A stretch of 64,000 nt of DNA from Emiliania huxleyi CCMP1516. Its lineage: Eukaryota > Haptophyta > Isochrysidales > Noelaerhabdaceae. Made by a program: the position numbers and the translations under genes. The DNA is taken from the NCBI RefSeq assembly GCF_000372725.1, contig NW_005196379.1, positions 438,247 through 502,246 of the forward strand, in the 5' to 3' direction. The notes under the pieces are model-generated. The model saw nothing but the letters and a program-made list of their open reading frames with translations, was not told the origin of the DNA and did no database searches. Below are positions 49,154-59,046 of this stretch, in pieces; the first letter of the stretch is position 1; every line of letters begins with the position of its first letter.

Positions 49154-51019
49154 CCCCCCTTTCCCCTCCACCACGCCAGGAGTGCCTCCCCCGACGGTGA
49201 GTCAGCTCGCGAGCCCAGTCGTGTACGGCTTCGCGCCGCCCGCGCCGGTCGTGTACGGAGTCTTGGCGATGCAGCCCGCAGCGGCACTCTTCCTCGCGCC
49301 CGACGTCGCCGGCCACTCCCTCTCCGCCATGCAGCGCCCTCCCGCGCACGGCCTCGCCGCTGCGCCGTACCCCGAACCGTACCCCGGGCTGGCCGAGCAC
49401 TCGCCGCTGCCGCAGATGGTGCCTGTGCACGCAAGCCACGCCGGCCTCGCCCCCGCCGCCGGCCTCGCCCCCGCCTCCGTGCCGCACGCTATCCGCTCCG
49501 CCTCTCCGCTCTCCGCCTGTCCGCTCTCCGCCTCGCCGCTCTCCGCCTCTCCGCTCTCCGCCTCTCCGCTCTCCGCCTTCCACTACCCGCCTCGCCACGC
49601 GGCGGCGTCCCCGCCGCTGCCGCCGCTGCCGCCGCTGCAGAACGCCAACCGCGCCCGCGCCGTCGGCGATCGCGCCGGCCGCATCTTCTCGACGCAAAAG
49701 ACCGCCTACTACATGGAGCCGGGCGACCCCAACCCCGTCCTCATCCTGCCGCCGGAGCGCGACGCGCTCGAGCCGCCCGCCGCCGCCGCCGCCGCGCCCT
49801 TGCCGATGGGCGGCGACGCGGCGGCGGCGCTCGGCGCGTCCTTCGGCGTCTCGCTCGCGGTCGTCTCGATGATCAAGCAGCCCGCCAACTTCGAGACGTG
49901 GCTCAGGCCGAGACACTGCCTGGACACTTCTCACACACCTCCTGCACACCGCCTCGACACCTCCTGCACGCTGAGACGTGGCTCCGGCGCCCCACGCCTC
50001 GCGCCCGCTCCGCCGCAGCTTCCACCGCGACTCGCTAACCCTAACCCTAACCCTAACCTCCACCGCGACTCGCTAACCCTAACCCTAACCCTAACCGCAG
50101 GTACCACCGCGACTCGCTGGGCGTGACCCGCTTCTACTTGCGCGTCGAGGACACGCCGTCGCTGGAGGCGCTGCTCTCGTCGCCGCGCTGGGCGGGCTTG
50201 GTCGAGGCCGAGTTCCACTCGCGCGGGGAGCGAGACTACTTCGAGCAGATGGACCGCCAGTCGGGCCACATCGCCTCGGTCATCCCGCGCGCGCGCGCAG
50301 CGGGCCTCACGCACCTCCTGCACATCGACGATGACGAGCTCGTCTACTGCGCCGCCGGGCTGCCGCCGCTCTTCCGCCTGCTGTCGGCGGCGGGCGTCGA
50401 GCGGCCGAACGTGCACATGCAAAACGTCGAGGCGCTGCTGCCCGCGCCGGACTGCGACAACCCCTTCGCCGCCGTCCGCTCCTTCCGCCACTTCCCGACG
50501 CAGTATTGCTCGTACACCAACGGAAAGTCGTTTGGCGTGCTCGCCGCCGCAGGCCTGCGCTCGCACGGTCCGCACCACTTCCGCTCCGCCGCGACGTGCG
50601 GCGGCGGCGGCGCTGGCTCGCTCGACCTGCCTGCGGGCGTGGCGGTGGTGCTGCACTACGAGAGCGCGACGTATGCAAAGTGGCGCACAAAGTACCTCGA
50701 GCTCGCGCGGCGGCACGGCGATGCGCCCGAGGTGCTCTCGCGTGTGCCCTTCGCCTTTTACCGCCAGTCGCTCTCGAGCGCGCGCAAGCTGCTGCACGCC
50801 GAGGCCGAGGTGCGGCTGCGCACGCCGGCAGCGGCCGAGCGGATGCGCGCCGCCGAGGAGGGCGCGGTGCGGCTGTGGTCAAAGTGGAAGGTCGAGCCGG
50901 AGGGGCTGCCGCCGCCGCCGCCGCCCGGCGAGACGCCTCTCGTCCTCCCGCAGGGCATCACGAGGCTCTCGCCCGGCGGCGTGACGGCCTCGCCGGGCCG
51001 AGCGGCGCCCGATGGGTAG
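47857..51019 (+). CDS. glycosyltransferase-like (GT92/DUF23-type) protein with long low-complexity N-terminus
   Basis: Three exons with consistent phases: 47857-49012, 49180-49906, 50101-51019; 933 aa. Intron 1 (167 nt, GT-AG) is mostly a CA repeat. Intron 2 (194 nt) has a GC donor (CTCAG-GCCGAG) and AG acceptor; splicing yields FETWLRYHRDSLGVTRFYL, a family-typical run. Residues 1-600 are Ala/Pro/Ser-rich with AVPGGL repeats and SASPL repeats. The catalytic domain ~615-860 has VSLAVVSMIKQPANFETWL, HLLHIDDDELVY (metal-binding DDD, 704-706), NVHMQNVEALLPAP, YTNGKSFGVLAAAGL and VLHYESATYAKWRTKYLE. These fit GT92-like enzymes that glycosylate in the secretory pathway, yet no signal anchor is seen at this start, so the true 5' end could differ. 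Confidence 0.75.
48676..49580 (+). repeat. in-gene minisatellites and a CA microsatellite
   Basis: 18-bp units (ctgtgcctggagggctgg) at 48676-48750 encode AVPGGL repeats. A CA dinucleotide repeat of about 84 bp (49064-49148) fills intron 1. 15-bp units (gcctctccgctctcc) at about 49498-49578 encode SASPL repeats. Confidence 0.85.
50035..50096 (+). repeat. interstitial telomeric repeats inside an intron
   Basis: Two blocks of four CTAACC units (50035-50058 and 50073-50096) in 38-bp tandem arrangement, each preceded by ccaccgcgactcgct, which is also the start of exon 3 (50104-50118). TTAGGG-type repeat on the other strand. Confidence 0.9.
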
Positions 51020-51096
51020 CCCTGGAGACGCGCCTTGCTTCCGCCCCGCTGCGCCAGCCGGAGTGGCGAGGCAGGGCGGTGCGCGGGGGAGGGAGG

Positions 51097-51247
51097 GGGA
51101 GAGAGAGAGAAGCAAGCGAGAGAGCGCGCAAGAGAAGGAGCAGAGCAGAGGAGAGCAGAGGAGAGGAGAGGAGAGGAGCAGAGCAGAGCAGCAGAGCAGA
51201 GGAGAGCAGAGGAGTAGAGCAGAGGGGAGCAGAGGAGTAGAGCTCGA
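51097..51247 (+). repeat. purine-rich GAGCA/GAGGA microsatellite
   Basis: About 150 bp almost wholly purine on the plus strand (gagcagagcagaggagagca units), just past the glycosyltransferase gene stop. Likely in its 3' UTR or flank. Confidence 0.75.
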
Positions 51248-51515
51248 GGAGTAGAGCGGACGGGACACTGTTGAGGCGATCGTTGCGGCCCCCGCCGTAG
51301 GTTGTGCCCGCATGGTTGTGCCGCACCAGCTCGCCCTAGAGTGTAGAGAATCGTAGGAATGTGCTGTGTGTGTGCTGTTTAGACTAAGCTTATAACACTC
51401 TATATCAGGGGACAGGTCACTTCGCGGCCTCAGCGCGACCGCTCTGACGATTTTTTGTGCAGAACGTGTGCGGTCTCTCTGCGGAGTGGAGAGGAGAGCC
51501 CGGCGGGCCCCGAAG

Positions 51516-51911
51516 CTACTTCATCCGCGAGTACGATCCCTGCCTGACCATGTCACCGAGACTGCCGAGGAGGGAGATTAGGCCGACGGCCATATTCACG
51601 GCACCCACGCACACGCCGAACGTGCCGGCGAAAGCAAAGTTGCAAAAGCACGCCAGACCAATGTGGGCGACGGCGGGCGGCGGTGAAGCTGAGGCCCAGA
51701 TGCCAAGGAAGAGAGGCCCCCAGATGTCCAGGCAGGCGCTCGGCTCGAGCGGAAAGGCTGAAAGGAAAGCTGGATTGCACGAGCTGGACAGATCACCACA
51801 ATCCAGCTTGGGCATTTCGAGCTGGTTGACCGTAGGCCATGCATGGATGAGCCCGACAGCGATCGTGCCGACAGCGCCGACGGCAGAGAGCGATCGCGTG
51901 GCGTCGCTCAT
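51516..51911 (-). CDS. small multi-pass membrane protein, unrecognised
   Basis: ORF with start chosen at ATG 51911 (MSDATRSLSAVGAVG), 131 aa; an upstream in-frame extension is low-complexity basic. About three hydrophobic helices: LSAVGAVGTIAVGLIHAW, IWGPLFLGIWASAS and GTFGVCVGAVNMAVGLISLL, with five Cys spread over the loops (CGDLSSSCNPAF, LACFCNFAF). The region between helices could be luminal with disulfides. No family recognised. Confidence 0.45.
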   Translation of the reverse strand: MSDATRSLSAVGAVGTIAVGLIHAWPTVNQLEMPKLDCGDLSSSCNPAFLSAFPLEPSACLDIWGPLFLGIWASASPPPAVAHIGLACFCNFAFAGTFGVCVGAVNMAVGLISLLGSLGDMVRQGSYSRMK

Positions 51912-52732
51912 CGTCGTGTGTCCACGGCGGTTTCTGGTAGCGCTCTGAGAGCTGGCTCTGGGAGCTGCTCGCCGCCGCAGACTCTTAGTTGTCGAGCACT
52001 CCACACAAACAGGGAAGTCGGCGGCAAGTGTATTTTATTTTTGCTTCGGCATGCCGGGGTAGGTAGGGTAGGTCTGGGCCCTCCCGCCGGGTTTTCCCCT
52101 CTCTTCACGCTGGAATTTTCACAGCAGAAAAAGAAAATTTCGGCGAAAATCACGACGTCAACCCTCCCCAAATGGGTGATCTGATGCTTGTAGGGCTTGA
52201 GAGTGGCCTGCCATGTCACAGGAAGGACTGTGGTTGCAGGAGAGTACCACCATCCATCACTTTAGTTGGTGTAGTACCCCACCTTCACCCGTCGGTGATT
52301 TCTTTTTTAGTTTCCCATAAGTAGGGTAGGTAGGTAGGTAGGTAGGTAGGGGCACCGCAGGGGCCGGTCAGGTTTTTGCAGAATTTCAGCATGAGGTCCG
52401 GCCAAGCAAAAATAAAATACACCTGGTCGAGGATATAATAATCCGTGGACCGTGGTCACACGTGTGAAGAGAAGGGCTCTCTCGGCTACGGGGCCGGCCC
52501 CAGCTTCGGCTGAGGGCTGACAAGCTGCCGAGCCCAAATCACTGTGAGAGTCGTGATTTCTTGTTGGTTTTCTAAAATCTCTCTCACGTGTGTGTGTGTG
52601 TGTGCCATCCCTCCCTTGGGTTGTCTGTTTTCTTTCTTTTCTTTCTGTGCGACTCACTCACGTCGTGCAACCGTGTTAATGCCAGTGCGCGCCAGTCCCG
52701 TGCCCGGTGTTGTAAATAAATGAAACGGTCTT
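51912..52732. repeat. repeat-rich intergenic region
   Basis: Holds a ggta microsatellite (52322-52350), a ~45-bp unit gtgagagtcgtgatttcttg (52541-52586) also at 9065-9110 and ending in the inverted ctctcac, a reverse-orientation fragment of the dispersed gene-upstream repeat (52603-52646), and a gt microsatellite (about 52586-52603). No gene. Confidence 0.6.
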
Positions 52733-52809
52733 GCCTAGCTAGGTGTGAGAGAGAGAGATTTTTAGAAAGCCAACTCTCTCAAGGTGTGTGTGTGTGACGC
52801 CTAGCTAGG
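52733..52809. mobile_element. short insertion flanked by 11-bp direct repeats
   Basis: gcctagctagg occurs at 52733-52743 and 52799-52809, with 55 nt between them (gtgagagagagagattttta ... gtgtgtgac). The repeat period is 66 nt, as in the intron at 36182-36247, and the flanks read CTAG-GTGTGAG ... CTAG-G, compatible with splice sites. Confidence 0.55.
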
Positions 52810-53350
52810 GCTGGGTCGAGGACAGAGTCACTTCTCGCAACCGGGGCACTTTGAGAAGTTCCTGCGTCTCGGTCGCCTCCACTACGAGGACAACATCTCC
52901 TCGCCCGAGTTCGTCCCGACCAGCGACCAGTGCGCCGACATCTGGACGAAGGCTCTCGACAAGACGACCTTCCTCAAGCATCGAGCCAAGCTCGTCCGCT
53001 GGCTGATCTACTAGATCGGCTTCTCCCATGTTGTTCAATTCCAGCACGTTCACTAGCTCGCGCCCCTGATCAGCGCGACGCCTTACCTTTGTTGTCTCTG
53101 CAGACAATGGGGGAGTGTGAGAGATAAGGCGATTCACAGTGCCTTGCCTCCCCACACTTGTCAGTGTGAGTGTGATAGTTGGGGAGACGGTGTGTGAACG
53201 GCGTCTGATCTATGATCAGCGTCTTCCTTGTTCACACAGCGTCCGGCAGCGTCTTCCTCTGTCCGACAGCGTATTCCTTATCATCGAACTCTACATACTG
53301 CTCCCGTTCACAGCCTAGTTATTGACAAGAAAATACGTCCTATGGCGCTT
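52805..53350 (+). mobile_element. Ty1/copia remnant: end of RNase H, PPT and LTR part
   Basis: Short fossil. The plus strand still reads like the C-terminal end of a copia RT-RNase H polyprotein (SPEFVPTSDQCADIWTKALD). After it come a polypurine tract (aatgggggag, about 53106-53115) and LTR-like sequence starting tgtgagagataagg. The LTR part ends near 53350 and shares its last ~45 bp with fragments at 8889-8932 and 9223-9262. Most of the element is missing. Age unknown; no second LTR in the window. Confidence 0.7.
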
Positions 53351-53370
53351 CAACGGCGAGGGCAGCTCAC

Positions 53371-55215
53371 ATGATCGGCCAGGAGCGTCACTGGCGCGGC
53401 GAGCCTCGTCAGCGCGACTGCGGACGCGACAAGCAGCGATGGAGGGACGAGCCGCGACGGTGCGATGAGCCGCGACAGCGTGATGAGCGACGGCGCGATG
53501 AGCAGCGCGAGCGTTGGTCCGACGAGCAATACGACCGGTACAGAGACGAGCGCGAGCGCGACTGGCACGATCGGCGCGACGATCGGTACCACGATCCCAG
53601 GCGCGACCATGACCGGCGCGACCGCCGGGGCGAGGGGCAGCCTCAGCACAGCGACCGCCGGTTGAGTCCGCCGATGCGCGGTGCGGGATCGCGCGGCGAG
53701 CGACAGAGCTCTGCTGCCGGCGGTCAGCTCAATGCTAAGCAGATCAACGGCCAGATCTCGAATGCTGGCAGCGCTGACGCATTGCTCGCGCTCTTTGCCG
53801 CCCACAGCGCGAGCTTGAACCACATCCACGCTGCAAACCTGTGGAACAAACTGGGCAAGCATCGCATCGAGCGTTGGCACGAGGAGCAGCTTGAGCGGCT
53901 GGTGCAGCGCACGCTTGACCTCGTCTCGTCATGCGAAGCACGCAACCTGGCCAACATCGCTCACGGCGTCGCCAAGTGCGGCCTGCGATCGAGGCTGGTG
54001 CACCCGCTGTACGTGGCGGTGGCGGAGGCGGCGGTGCGCGGCGGGCTGGCTGGCTTTGAGCCTCAGGCACTGGCCAACACTGTGTGGGCGTATGCGAAGG
54101 CGGGCGTGGCTACGGACGCGCTCTACGAGGCGGTGGCGGAGGCGGCGGTGCGCGGCAGGCTGGCTGGCTTCACGCCTCAGAACCTGTCCAACACGGCGTG
54201 GGCGTATGCGACGGCGGGCGTGGCTGCGGACGCGCTGTACGTGGCGGTGGCAGAGGCGGTGGTGCGGCGCGGGCTGGCCGGTTTTACGCCTCAGGACATG
54301 GCCAACACTGTGTGGGCGTATGCGAAGGCGGGCGTGGCTGCGGACGCACTGTACGAGGCGGTGGCGGAGGCGGCGGTGCGCGGCGGGCTGGCTGGCTTCA
54401 AGCCTCAGGAGCTGGCCAACACGGTGTGGGCGTATGCGACGGCGGGCGTGGCTGCGGACGCGCTCTACGAGGCGGTGGCGGAGGCGGCGGTGCGCGGCGG
54501 GCTGGCTGGCTTCACCCCTCAGAACCTGGCCAATACTGTGTGGGCGTATGCGAAGGCGGGCGTGGCCGCGGACGCGCTGTACGCGGCGGTGGCAGAGGCG
54601 GCGGTGCGGCACGGGGTGGCTGGCTTCCACCCACAGGCGCTGGCCAACACGGTGTGGGCGTATGCGACGGCAGACCAGTACCACTCGCTGCTGTTCGCCG
54701 AGTGTTTGCGCGTGGTCAGCGGCTCCCTTGGGGAGGGTCCGTCGGGTTATAGCATCGATGAGCGCCGTCAGCTGCACCAATGGCAGCTCTGGCTCTTCCT
54801 GGAACACGCCGCAGACGCGCAGCAGCACCTTCTCTCCGAGTCCGAGCGGCGGCTCTGCTGCGACGCCATGCACGACACACGTGTGAGGGTCTCGGCGCTG
54901 CAGCGCTCCGTTTCGGCTGCCCTCGCCGCCGTCCGTTTCGGCTTCGAGGAGGAGTATGTCGAGCCGCGCACCGGCTACTCGCTCGACCTGGCGCTGCCCT
55001 CGTCACGCATCGCGATCGAGGTGGACGGCCCCTTTCACTTCCTGCTGCCCGACTGCCGGGGTGTGCGCAAACCCAACGGGCCAACGCTGCTCAAGCGGCG
55101 CCTCCTCGCGGCGGCCGGCTGGCGGGTGATCAGCGTTCCGTTCTTCGAGTGGGACGGCTTGCATTCGGCCAGTGAGCGGCAAGCCTACCTGGAGAGAATG
55201 GTCGCCTCGCAATAG
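53371..55215 (+). CDS. OPR-repeat protein with C-terminal RAP domain
   Basis: Single-exon ORF of 614 aa. Residues 10-90 are Arg/Asp-rich (ERERDWHDRRDDRYHD). From ~150 come helical repeats; about six nearly identical 38-residue units from ~213 to ~440 carry LANTVWAYAKAGVAADALYE, the octotricopeptide (OPR) signature. The C-terminus is a RAP domain: RTGYSLDLALPSSRIAIEVD, then GPTLLKRRLLAAAGWRVISV, PFFEWDGL. OPR-RAP proteins bind organelle RNAs and govern their stability, processing or translation, and the RAP fold is endonuclease-like. No clear transit peptide; a non-annotated upstream exon may supply it. The repeats are homogenised at DNA level too (114-bp units), so expansion was recent. Confidence 0.87.
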   Translation: MIGQERHWRGEPRQRDCGRDKQRWRDEPRRCDEPRQRDERRRDEQRERWSDEQYDRYRDERERDWHDRRDDRYHDPRRDHDRRDRRGEGQPQHSDRRLSPPMRGAGSRGERQSSAAGGQLNAKQINGQISNAGSADALLALFAAHSASLNHIHAANLWNKLGKHRIERWHEEQLERLVQRTLDLVSSCEARNLANIAHGVAKCGLRSRLVHPLYVAVAEAAVRGGLAGFEPQALANTVWAYAKAGVATDALYEAVAEAAVRGRLAGFTPQNLSNTAWAYATAGVAADALYVAVAEAVVRRGLAGFTPQDMANTVWAYAKAGVAADALYEAVAEAAVRGGLAGFKPQELANTVWAYATAGVAADALYEAVAEAAVRGGLAGFTPQNLANTVWAYAKAGVAADALYAAVAEAAVRHGVAGFHPQALANTVWAYATADQYHSLLFAECLRVVSGSLGEGPSGYSIDERRQLHQWQLWLFLEHAADAQQHLLSESERRLCCDAMHDTRVRVSALQRSVSAALAAVRFGFEEEYVEPRTGYSLDLALPSSRIAIEVDGPFHFLLPDCRGVRKPNGPTLLKRRLLAAAGWRVISVPFFEWDGLHSASERQAYLERMVASQ

Positions 55216-55813
55216 TAGTCTACCCGAGCGCGCGGCGCGCCAAAGAGAAACCTATGGGTGTCCGTAAACTGTCACCGCGTTGCCCAAGGATTTTTTTCTC
55301 TTTCACCGCGTTGCCAGCCCACAACCGTACAGTATACGCGCGTACCGTAGGAAGATCCCTTCACCCTGTGCGTGATAGCCGTGTGTTGTGCTTGTGGTCT
55401 CGGTTTTCATTGGGAATCGCGCGAATCGGGACCGGAGATGGCAGATGCGACTGCGAGAGACGGACTTCGCGTCGAGCTCTTAACCCTTTCGCGCCATAAC
55501 GCTCCTGGTGAGCAAATCTCGATATATCTCCAGTCGTAGCGGTGGAACTTTAAAACGGCTCGGTAAATATTTAGCCCTGTATGAGAGGATCACGGCACAG
55601 TGTCGTTTGGGTCGACAGTAAATCTCCCACAGCCCACGTAAATCCGTCTTTTTCAGGCACCCGGAGCCCTCCGCGGCCGCTTCTACGCCGGCGAAGCACC
55701 ATCAAGCTGCTGTACGGCCCCGGCATCGCCTCCCCTGGCTTAGCTCTCAGTCAATTAGGTGCCCTGTAGGCTTGGCTGCAAAGGGGATTTTTGTTGTGCC
55801 GACTTCGATCTTC
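55216..55813. repeat. inverted-repeat arm and dispersed fragments
   Basis: 55439-55575 is the reverse complement of 60987-61123 (137 bp, two mismatches; includes agctcttaaccctttcgcgc). 55685-55745 matches 40984-41042. No gene; a short frame in the inverted arm reads GLRVELLTLSRHNAPGEQIS in both copies and may be a decayed exon. Confidence 0.75.
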
Positions 55814-58800
55814 GGAGGCGTGAATCCGTTAGGATTCTCGCCCGCTCTGCTGAGGGGAGGGGACGGTCGACTGGGCCGGTCGCTCGACCCGATTCTACTC
55901 TACTATCAGTCTTACCATTCATGGACAAGAGTGTCTGTGACGGCAGTGACATTCACAGCGAGGTCAGTTCACAGCCGAGCAGCCGATCCTGACACGCTCC
56001 ACTTTCAGGGCTCGCCGCGGCTCGAGCAAGGTCTATGTCGATCGGCATCTTGCCAGCCTGTGGCTCGCCCGTCTACCGCTACCGCGCCTACCAGATATAG
56101 TCGCAGATGCAGGCTTGCGTTGGCGTGAGACGTCATTCGTCCACGCTGGCGCTTGCGGTGCCATTCTGTGCTGTGGTTCTCGTGCGGTTTTATCGTTCTT
56201 CGTTGCGATTGCCGTGGTGGCGGTGGGTGCAGCCGAGCCGAGTGTCGTCGTTGACGGCATCGCGCTCGTCTTTCGACTGCCTCGCTTCTTCTACCGACAC
56301 GGAGACACGTGGGTCAGCGCGCAGTCGAAGATCTGGTATGCGTTTATCTTCTGTTGTCGTCGAGATTTCCGGCTGGGTCAGCTCACCGATGCGGCCCCGA
56401 CCGGCCTTCGCGACAGCATCTGCGACGCTGCTCAGCCGCTGACGCCGCGAGAGTGGATCGCCATGGCGTGGCCAGCAGTACGGCTAGCTATGTCAGTGTC
56501 ATTACCGTTGCAGTGATGTGGGACCCTCTGGCCAGCCTCTGGCACCATCTTGGATGCCGGCGCGGGTCCCCAGACTTGGACATATGCCAGTGGTGGCAGT
56601 CCATCCTCGCCTACCTCCGCACTGGAGGCAGGTAGTCGTAATATGGTCGAGTCTGGCGTCGATAGGACACAGGCCGACTCATTCTGCTTCAGTCCGCGCG
56701 CGCTGTCCCTGCAACCCACTTCGGCCCATCGACGGCCAGCACCCAGTGTCTGATTGACCCGCCGGCTGTGCGTCAGCAGCGGCTTCAGACGGGTCTGCGC
56801 CTGACGGGGATTTTGCATTGACGGGCTCTGCAGACAGCGCGTAGAAGCAACGACGCGAGGCCGTGGCCACAGTGTGGACTGCTGTGGTCTTCGGGATGGT
56901 CGCCGTGGTTTGCCTTTGCGGATCTATATGACAGATGCTCTGGATCCGCGCTCTGCTCAGTGCAGGGTGGTGAACCGCGAGCGTACTACTCGTAGCGACT
57001 GCAACCGCTGCGGATCAGGAGGCGATGCCACCTCGAGCCTGTACGCTCGCTGAATTCAGCTGTGGTCCTGCCGGGAGCAGGGCCTGGCTGACTCTCGCGC
57101 TCGTGTAACTGGTCTCAGGGACCGAGCGTCGGAGACGAGAGTATCTCCAGCTGTTGGTCCTGCCGGGAGCAGAACCCAGCTGGCTCGTACTCGTGTTCCT
57201 GCGGGGACCGGGTGCGAGTTGATACTTTCAAACGTCCGGATGGACAGTGTCAACCGTATTCGTGTTACTGCCGGGAGCAGCGGCCGGGTACGGGCGACAT
57301 ACATTCAGTGGGCCAGACAAGAGGTTGAGGCATCCCCGCCTTTGATTCCAGGGCGGTCGAGCAGCGGCCTGCAGGTGGCGGGCTGCTGCCGACCGACCCT
57401 AGGCTCCCGTTCAGCTTTCTTCCGCGTGTCGCATGGCCGTGGATGGAGGTATGGGCGAGGGTCGACCTCACTCGCCGCCGTTAATTACGGCAGACGCGGT
57501 CGGCCCCGTCTCGACGCCCTCAAGGGCGGGGGACGGGCCACGACATGCCGCCCTCCGAGTAGTTATGGAGGTATGTGGCGCCGTCAACATGCTCCCGAGT
57601 AAGTCGGTGTGGCTGGGAGCGCCCCGCACGACTACCCGTCCTAAATGGGGATCGTGGTCTTCGTGTGGGGCAACAGGCGAGTGCGGCGCGCTCCACGGTC
57701 AATCTCCGACCCTTCGACCCGCGTGGCGTAGGGTCTGAGAGACGGCCGCCGAGGATGTCGGGCGGGTTCGGTTGCGGTCGGATGGACCTGTCACTGATGA
57801 CACCGACTCGACTGGGGCGTTGCCGGAGGCGATGGCGGGAGGGCACTCGATGGGCCCGCCATCGACCACTGATAGGAGATTGGCGCGTGGGCCATGGTTG
57901 TTGGGCGCGTGGGCCGAGGTGGTTGGCGCGTGGGCCAAGGGTGGACAGGATGGCCAAGGCTGGCCGAGATAGGCCGAGGTTGGCCGAGATTGGCCGAGGT
58001 CGGCCGAGGTTGGCCGGGGTTGGCCGAGATTGGCCGAGATTTGCCGAGATTGGCCGAGATTGGCCGAGATCGGCCGAGGCTGTCCAGAGATCCGCCGAGA
58101 GCGTCCCTCACTCGCCTTTTTCTGTGTAGGGACTTTGAGTAGATGCTTGACTAGTCTCACGCTCGGATTCAGATTCAGAGAGATCTACTGGCTGCTACCA
58201 GGACCAGCTCTGGGCGCACGCCAGATGGGCAGGTTGATCGATCCACTCGTGGTCGATCTTTCAGTTGCCTCGCGCGACGCATGATGATTGCGGCCGATGT
58301 CGTCGATGGGGCAACAGTGGTCGATTGACGACGCGGTTGGAGAGTGCTCTTCGACGTCGAAGCAGCAGTCCGTATGGGCAGGATCTTCAACTCGTTCAGT
58401 TAAAATTTTGGTCACGACGAAGCAGCAATCAGGTCGGCAGCTGCTATCGTTTAAGTCGACAGTGGCAACGGTGTTTGACACTGTTGATGAGTGCAACTGT
58501 GGCGTGCTTGCCACCCAAGCGAGTGTAGGCCCGACTCGCGTCGGGTGCTATTTCCTCATCGTCATCGCTACGGCGGGGGCGGGGGGGTTTTACCGGAGCA
58601 CCGGACTACTCGCTGGGATAGTTGCGAGATCGGTCGATAATCACGATCGGTCGCTCGGGCGCATGGTCGTGCGACGTCAGCGACCCAACCGCCAGTTGCC
58701 CTTATCTTTGACTGTGATTCAAGGAGGTCTATGCGTGGGGTTCAGCTGAGCTTAGGCCGTTCCGGGCGTCGACCTTCCAACATACCACATCAAAGGCCGA

Positions 58801-59046
58801 GCGTGGGGGAGGCTCAGCAGCCCACCACCAGGGAGGTTTCGTCAGTCTCGGCGTCGCATCTGCCGCGCCGAGATTCGACGGACCGAAGGGGTAGAGGCTA
58901 GCGCTCTCGGTCGAGAGACGCGCAATACTCAAGACAAATTACTACCACCTTCGTACAACTCAACGTGCATTCATGCAACGCGTGCAACGCTGCACAGTGC
59001 TCAGGGTTCGAGCAGGTGCAGGCGAGTGGAGGGGCCCCTGGCAGAG
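55814..59046. mobile_element. element E1: 291-bp and 242-bp ends, 2.7-kb non-coding centre
   Basis: Starts with block R1 (55814-56104) and ends with block R2 (58805-59046). The next element (E2) has the same R1 and R2 with a different centre, so these blocks are the element's ends. Near the R1 edge is a perfect stem gaatcc-gtta-ggattc. The centre has no recognisable protein, a 10-bp minisatellite (57951-58082) and a thrice-repeated ctgccgggagcag. If R2+R1 is instead read as one LTR, this would be a 5'-truncated non-coding LTR element. R1 copies differ at one base, so it is young. Confidence 0.6.
57951..58082 (+). repeat. 10-bp minisatellite (tggccgagat)
   Basis: About thirteen units of tggccgagat/tggccgaggt in tandem, preceded by three ~24-bp units with ggcgcgtgggcc (57880-57940). 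Inside element E1. Confidence 0.85.

Noticed and set aside
50034-50100. A true chromosome end
   Set aside because: Telomeric units are few, internal, within an intron and followed by coding sequence in frame.
53929-54873. Antisense frame and alternative frames over the OPR repeats
   Set aside because: Periodic translation is forced by the 114-bp DNA repeats; the sense frame carries the OPR and RAP motifs.
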